A stretch of 64,000 nucleotides of DNA, from NCBI GenBank assembly GCA_014904845.1, contig MU119271.1, positions 1-64,000 on the forward strand. Direction: 5' to 3'. Below, in pieces: positions 60,001 to 64,000 of the stretch. Source of the DNA: Acephala macrosclerotiorum (taxonomy: Eukaryota > Ascomycota > Leotiomycetes > Helotiales > Mollisiaceae). The notes beneath the pieces are model-generated. The model made no database searches. It saw only the letters and a list, made by a program, of their open reading frames with translations, and was not told the origin of the DNA. A program made the position numbers and the translations under genes. Each line of letters begins with the position of its first letter. The stretch's first letter is position 1.

Positions 60001-60677
60001 CTAGTAGTGAACATGAAGATCACATCTTCTGGTTTTCGGACAATGTTCAACGACTTCAAAGCCGTTTCGCCAGTTGTTGAACCACTCTGTGCAAATGTTG
60101 AAAAGTCGTGCCAGCCTTGAGGCACGGTGGCCTTCATTTGTCCGCCGGTCGAGAAGAGCTTGATTGGAGCGTTACCAAAGGAGTCGGGAGCATTCAGCTC
60201 GAGCTTCTCGGCGATGTTGGGGTCTTCAACAAGGATCACGCTTGGCTCTATCATGGCCATCATATGCCTGGCTTCCTCTTTGTTGAGAGCCACTCTCGGA
60301 TTAAGAGGAGCAAATAGACAATTCAACTCCAGCGCCGCACGAAGCATGACGTGCCATTCGACGCCGTTGTTGATGAAAGAGATGATTCGCATCCCTGGCT
60401 TGACTCCCGCTTCTACGAGAGAAGCAGCCAAAGCATGACTGGCATATTCAATCTGGTTGAATGTCCATCGCAGGTACTTCTCAGGTGGTGAGGAAGGAGG
60501 TGTTGGTGGATCGCCGCGAGTGATGGAGGAGAGGAAAGGTGCTGGCTGATGCATACAAACTAAGGCCATTCGATCGCCGTGTTTGCGGGTGACTTCTTGA
60601 TAGAAGTCATACATGGTCGGAATCGCCCGTCGTATTGGATCGCCAAAGGCTTCCGAAATTAACTTTGAGCTACCCAT
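57054..60677 (-). CDS. Monomodular NRPS, adenylation-carrier-condensation (A-T-C)
   Basis: A single exon of 1207 residues. The ATG at 60677 is used because the frame upstream starts only at TTG. The adenylation domain shows A3 FTTSGTTNLPKG (223-234), A5 YGMTEC (368-373), A7/A8 RTGDQAIM...GRYKDMIIRGGENI and the A10 lysine PRTATGKVVK (about 562-571). The carrier is short (about 595-665), with the phosphopantetheine Ser in DWADSL (about 625). The C-terminal condensation-type domain (about 720-1190) has QHSVFDG (852-858) in place of HHxxxDG, keeping the second His and DG. It would activate a carboxylic or amino acid and couple it to a nucleophile. The product is unknown. Confidence 0.93.
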   Translation of the reverse strand: MGSSKLISEAFGDPIRRAIPTMYDFYQEVTRKHGDRMALVCMHQPAPFLSSITRGDPPTPPSSPPEKYLRWTFNQIEYASHALAASLVEAGVKPGMRIISFINNGVEWHVMLRAALELNCLFAPLNPRVALNKEEARHMMAMIEPSVILVEDPNIAEKLELNAPDSFGNAPIKLFSTGGQMKATVPQGWHDFSTFAQSGSTTGETALKSLNIVRKPEDVIFMFTTSGTTNLPKGCPYTNKICAGILVSFQQHSDLTRDPNRVSLCHMATSHIMGGVAYTMGFHLSGLKVVHPAATFDAASTLKAINLERASDIPAVPALVYAMLANPNFDQVDTSCIKHVHLGATTILPETIRLSMEELGAERASEAYGMTECGPALAHPYYSLDTKAPKVVTSGFAIPGSKVRVCDPETNKPVPRGEPGECHIGGDFVIREYWLGPTKRGHDAFYEDEHGLWIRTGDQAIMHENGECQIVGRYKDMIIRGGENISPSAIESIILSQFDLVAEVVGVPDEIAGEIPIAVISKKDKQEVNLTKVREALVKELGVAWVPEEIIDIQSLGVDDYPRTATGKVVKTKLRLMVTENRDSQTSTVGGTDNLDTLTRVWTKLLGVSPGTLSPQTSIHDWADSLIQARFSAVFMRETGLLIHLQDLIDHPTIEAQARLLASRGGGSAAASIADMLPKRDGPPGTFDIVHCNGDEARYKKTQELAIETLKPLSLGWNDVQDIIPMNGIQETFLKYRRPQSSNHRHAFVCNGSSVVHVQKALENTLAHHAMLRTMAMYFDSHTSVHIAVRPSKQWFSQCILHLPPVKKADDLAELVYGDINLDHACFPGPMMRFVIVYVEETNCAGIVYMAQHSVFDGVSLPLFLDDFDAMLSDPTTKIKPHVPYKAWADSYYNLQHSPIAKASVDWHAKRLRGLSKNPDALLFKPRAPEWFKGFSEGWIDIKTGKPGPPRVALTKPAGLGVKGITGKGTLRDIQALKIKHSIEGSQIVRAALAVITIRHTKQEYALFGQSQAGRTWPFMLPWQADRMPLAMDVDGPAVQILLCKIEVEKNESVLDMLTRLQAEQYDLNRHAYAPMNQLVAILNGYHPDRETLNFDGKVKGSAWIETEGGDGDFVRDAFKRQAFNWLPVAPVFEYKRITKVQVESRTDVCVLWNCIMMDQTTLAINPTWDDAQLYTEEVEGMLDEILKLSEKFALEENWEKKVGEFI

Positions 60678-62317
60678 ACTGTCTGAAGTTCGAAATTGTC
60701 TTTCCAAAATGATCGTGATAGATGAAAAGGGGAATGGGAAAAAGACCTGCTATCGAGAGGGGCATAGCGGGGTATATGTCGGAGTGCAGATCAGTCTTCT
60801 GGTGATCATTTGCGTTGCTGAGTGAGACTTTAGGGAATTAGCTTGAAGGACGTCAAGAGAATACGTAGGCAGAGCGGCGTTCTCATTAGTATGCCTAACT
60901 AGCGGGCTAGTTCCGGACATATCGCGAAGAGCGATACCAATGCTGATATCACGTGAAATTTATGAAGCCCCCTATCTGACGAGGCCGGACGCTTTCCTAG
61001 CTTCGAAATGATTCAAGTGCCTGTCAAGATGCCTGTCATATGGTCCAAAGAGCGAACGCGGAAGAAGCATTGGTGGACAATCCGCCACTAGAATAGAATA
61101 CCCGCTCACTGGTGAGATCTATCCACTAGGGGTAGTCGCTCGGAGTTGGTGTCCACAAGAGAACCTTGATAAAGTGCGGTGATAACTGAGGGGTTTGCTG
61201 ATGGGATTCGAGCTTTTTGGAAGATTCACGGCACTCGCAGCGTATACTATGATTGGCCAAACCCGAGCTGGATGCTGCTGTCACTAGACCTCGCACTTTC
61301 AATGTCCTTCTTGCTACGAGGACTTTCGGAATAAAATATTGATACAGGCTTCCTCAAACGGGCGAAAGAGCTATACGGACTGACATGTATAGCATGACAA
61401 AGCAGGATGATTCCGTGTGCATTTGCTTGCTTCCCAGATCACCCTGACCTTGGCTAGACTTGCCGGGTGTACCGCTGACGTGAGGCTATGCCGATCCGGG
61501 GCAGACTTGACATGTAGATATAAGCAAGGCCACGATGTAGAGAAGATATAATGATCTGTTGTCGTCGGCAGCAACCGGCCCCCGTCGCAGGAACCGAAGG
61601 CCAAGCAGGAGAGGCCAAGCAGGAGAGGCCAAGTCCGCGGGCAACTCTAAGATATGCTATCAGTCACTCGAAGCGTACATGACGGTTTGAGACAAGTTCG
61701 TGTGTATCGGCAGTATGCATGAGATGCATTGTTTTGTAGTTCTCAATGTGGAGCGAATTTCGTGTTGCCTGAAAGAGGGTATCTTGTCGCGAATTAACGA
61801 GTGCAGATGCCGCAACGATGGCAGATGTCCCTCATTGCCTTGTACCTCCAATGTTTCCATACGAATGGGGTTTACCAGTTTCTGATTGTGTGCTGACACG
61901 GAAGAAGAGCATCGCTACTCAGGACTCGGCGACTCGAGGCGATACACTGGTATTTGTCGTCATTGCCGGCCCGAAGCAGTGGGTTCTGAGGCTCGGAAGT
62001 ACTTTGTTCAGAGGGATTTAAGACTATGGTGTCGGTGATTTGATGGTTGTGAACGAGGTCGCCGTCGTCGAGTTAGCCATCTGGAGGTGTCAATTTAAAC
62101 TCAGCACTACTCTGTGTTTGGTCTAGATAACCTCTCGCTTCTCCAACGCGGGTAGCGCCATATCGTGAGTGCCCCATCAACACCCTTCAAAATTATCGAC
62201 TCGGTGTACGCCCTTTACCGCGCACTCATGGAGGATGAGGATCTAAGACTGATATCAAGGTCATATGCTTCCCAAATGGAACCCTCTGAGATAATATCGT
62301 GGGTAAGTATTAAGATT
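60678..62317. other. Intergenic, no gene supported
   Basis: This is 1.6 kb separating the NRPS start from the 3' end of the AAA/RyR gene. It holds a 14-bp tandem repeat at 61598-61633. Around 62165-62300 the plus strand is open (IIDSVYALYRALMEDED...) and ends in a good donor-like GTAAGT, but the frame cannot be extended into a gene. Confidence 0.4.
61598..61633. repeat. 14-bp tandem repeat, about 2.6 copies
   Basis: Tandem copies of aggccaagcaggag start at 61598, 61612 and 61626. Confidence 0.8.
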
Positions 62318-64000
62318 TCATGATGCTCCAGTGCCTAGGCGATAGATGTGATACGCTACGGCTGGTAGCATGAGTACACGGGGGATGCACTCAACCATGG
62401 CACGATTTACATCTTTCCACCTCTGATCCAAGTCACGCCACGGCATTAGATAAGATGGCTTGCCGCGAGATCCCAATCGCCATTGTCTCTGCAGCCGCTC
62501 TGCGTTGCGGCGCGCGTGTTCCCGTTCAGCCAAGATGTCGAGTTCGGCATCGTTGAAGGAGGACACCATCAATTGTGTGCCTCTGACCTCCTTTGCCATA
62601 TAACAATTGACCATCCTCAATTTATGAGGAATGTCATCTGCTTGACTTCGCATTGACTCTTTCTGCTGCTCTTTCATATCGTCCCAGTGCAGCATTGCAG
62701 GATCTTCCTCTCGTTTTCTACGCTCTTCGGCTGTCACAGCCATGCTTTCGCGTTGCTGCTTGTAGACCACGTCAAGTTCTCGTGCGATCGTCCCGCGCAA
62801 TTTTTCAGACAACCTGGGGAAACGTACGAGGTTCATGAACTCCTTAGCATCCACGTGAAGATTTAGTTGAGATTCAGTAGGGAGCGCGGCACGTTCAAAC
62901 TCTTTCCTGCCGGAGACTGTACTCATAGCTAGGATCATCTCCAAAGATCGAGCTCCGTGATGGTATCTTGGAATGGTGAGTAGACCATTCAAGACCGAAT
63001 CATCAATTATGATGCGTTCGCCGACTTTCAATTGGGGTTCTCGTCTTTCCAAGAGCGCTCTCAGAAGCAAAGCACGCCGAATTGGATACATTCGATCTTC
63101 GCTACTGTCATAGCAGTCAGACCCCAATATGTCAATGTATCCTCTAAGGCAACTAATAAAATCAGGGCCTTTGGCGTTGTAGAAAGCCTCTCGGTCTGGA
63201 TCGTCTGGCGTAGAGTCGATTGGCTCGGCAAATTGGGCAAATGTCGAGTATGAGCTGGCAACGAAGAAGAGCACGGCAGTTCCCAGAGGATGCTCCTTGC
63301 CTTGGTCCAAGAACTTGCCTCGCTGCATTGGATTGAGGAAGTAACGAAGCCAACCAAGTTTCATATCAAGGGCGGCATCAAAGGTGTCGAAGAAGACCAT
63401 CGGCAACTTACCAGCAAGTGTTTGGTCTCGAATGGTTTGGAATGCTGCGAATAACGTGCTTGTATCGGTGAACTGAGAAAGGTTGTATTCCAGCCTGACG
63501 AAGGGTCGTCCATTTGCCGCCCGCTCGGCTACTTGGGTGGCCGCGAACGCTTTGCCAGAACCGTGAGGGCCGAAGATACCGATGCACCAGGGTTTTGTTT
63601 GTGGAGAGCGAAAGTACTCCTTGAGCAGGTTAGTGATGGCCCTGAAACTTTCTATCTCCTGTCGATCAGCTGTGATCAAGCTCCCAAAAGTCGCTCGTGG
63701 CACGCGAGCAAGGGCAGCGCTTGGCCCGAGTTGTACGATATGGCGTGCAATTTCTGCGGCTTCACCCATAGTCTCCTCAAGAATTGTCCAAGCTGGCCCC
63801 ATGCTCGCGCATATTTTCGTCGATGGTCTTTCGACCGAAGCGAGCCTCTTGTCTGGTTGTAGATCGCGCATAATTTCTGCAAAAGCATAGTCTGGAGCTT
63901 CGTCCTCGAAGTTCTGACGAAAGCCTGTTTCCGCAAGCCGCCGAGAGGTGGCAAATGCTAAACGAATGGCTTTTTCGATATCGTCAGGATCTTTTAGCAG
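62318..64000 (-). CDS. AAA-like P-loop protein with C-terminal RyR domain (5' end outside window)
   Basis: The frame is open from the window edge (64000) to TGA at 62318, giving 560 codons with the start beyond the window. An AAA-like core has Walker A GPHGSGKA and Walker B LPMVFFDTFDAA. Both differ from the active form: Ala replaces the Ser/Thr after the Lys, and Thr replaces the catalytic Glu. The sensor region follows (AVLFFVASSYSTFAQF). The tail, ELDILAEREHARRNAERLQR then YLMPWRDLDQRWKDVNRAMVECIPRVL, matches the RyR repeat (PF02026-like) pattern. Family members in fungi and bacteria combine P-loop and RyR domains, with unproven nucleotide-sensing roles. The substitutions suggest a non-hydrolysing copy. 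Confidence 0.8.
   Translation of the reverse strand: MLKDPDDIEKAIRLAFATSRRLAETGFRQNFEDEAPDYAFAEIMRDLQPDKRLASVERPSTKICASMGPAWTILEETMGEAAEIARHIVQLGPSAALARVPRATFGSLITADRQEIESFRAITNLLKEYFRSPQTKPWCIGIFGPHGSGKAFAATQVAERAANGRPFVRLEYNLSQFTDTSTLFAAFQTIRDQTLAGKLPMVFFDTFDAALDMKLGWLRYFLNPMQRGKFLDQGKEHPLGTAVLFFVASSYSTFAQFAEPIDSTPDDPDREAFYNAKGPDFISCLRGYIDILGSDCYDSSEDRMYPIRRALLLRALLERREPQLKVGERIIIDDSVLNGLLTIPRYHHGARSLEMILAMSTVSGRKEFERAALPTESQLNLHVDAKEFMNLVRFPRLSEKLRGTIARELDVVYKQQRESMAVTAEERRKREEDPAMLHWDDMKEQQKESMRSQADDIPHKLRMVNCYMAKEVRGTQLMVSSFNDAELDILAEREHARRNAERLQRQWRLGSRGKPSYLMPWRDLDQRWKDVNRAMVECIPRVLMLPAVAYHIYRLGTGAS

Noticed and set aside
62165..62310. Possible plus-strand exon ending in a GTAAGT donor
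   Set aside because: No upstream exon or start could be assigned, and the next exon would have to lie within the minus-strand AAA/RyR gene.

Overview
The window is nuclear DNA of a filamentous ascomycete (Pezizomycotina, probably Leotiomycetes/Helotiales-like; the class is inferred). The evidence is short spliceosomal introns of about 45-60 bp with CTAAC-type branch sites, NACHT, HET and Clr5-ankyrin genes, a MirB-type siderophore transporter relic, an A-T-C NRPS, and AT-rich islands with the signature of repeat-induced point mutation (RIP). In those islands TpA is in excess, CpA/TpG is scarce and CpG is spared.

Left end (1-11.6 kb): RIP-degraded, accessory DNA. It has two AT-rich islands (1-1.74 and 3.56-4.9 kb), a near-perfect palindrome of about 385 bp, an ankyrin fragment, a kinase-like relic, a 1.7-kb reading frame broken only by nonsense codons, and a multi-pass membrane gene scattered over several frames. 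11.6-25.5 kb: a secreted agmatinase, a small one-TM protein, a 1250-residue Clr5-ankyrin protein, a small membrane protein, a divergent pair (287-residue TM protein and 551-residue helix-hydrophobic-helix protein) and an orphan exon.

Core block (26.6-43.4 kb): CDC42, VMA22, DNA ligase I, cytosolic asparaginyl-tRNA synthetase, a four-RRM Nrd1-like protein and a small four-cysteine protein. The LIG1/AsnRS intergenic region carries four degenerate copies of a unit of about 150 bp.

Right block (44.5-64 kb): genes typical of fungal self/non-self recognition and secondary metabolism. In order these are a NACHT-type NLR with C-terminal repeats and a CaaX end, an SDR with a GC-AG intron, a pRiA4b ORF-3-like protein, a dead siderophore transporter, a HET-domain protein, an A-T-C NRPS, and an AAA-like/RyR-domain protein that runs off the right end.

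Exon structures were worked out by hand from splice signals and frame continuity. Most close exactly in phase. The 22.8-24.7 kb gene and the 50.5-51.3 kb gene remain partly uncertain. Many starts were set to the first good ATG rather than to the longest open frame.
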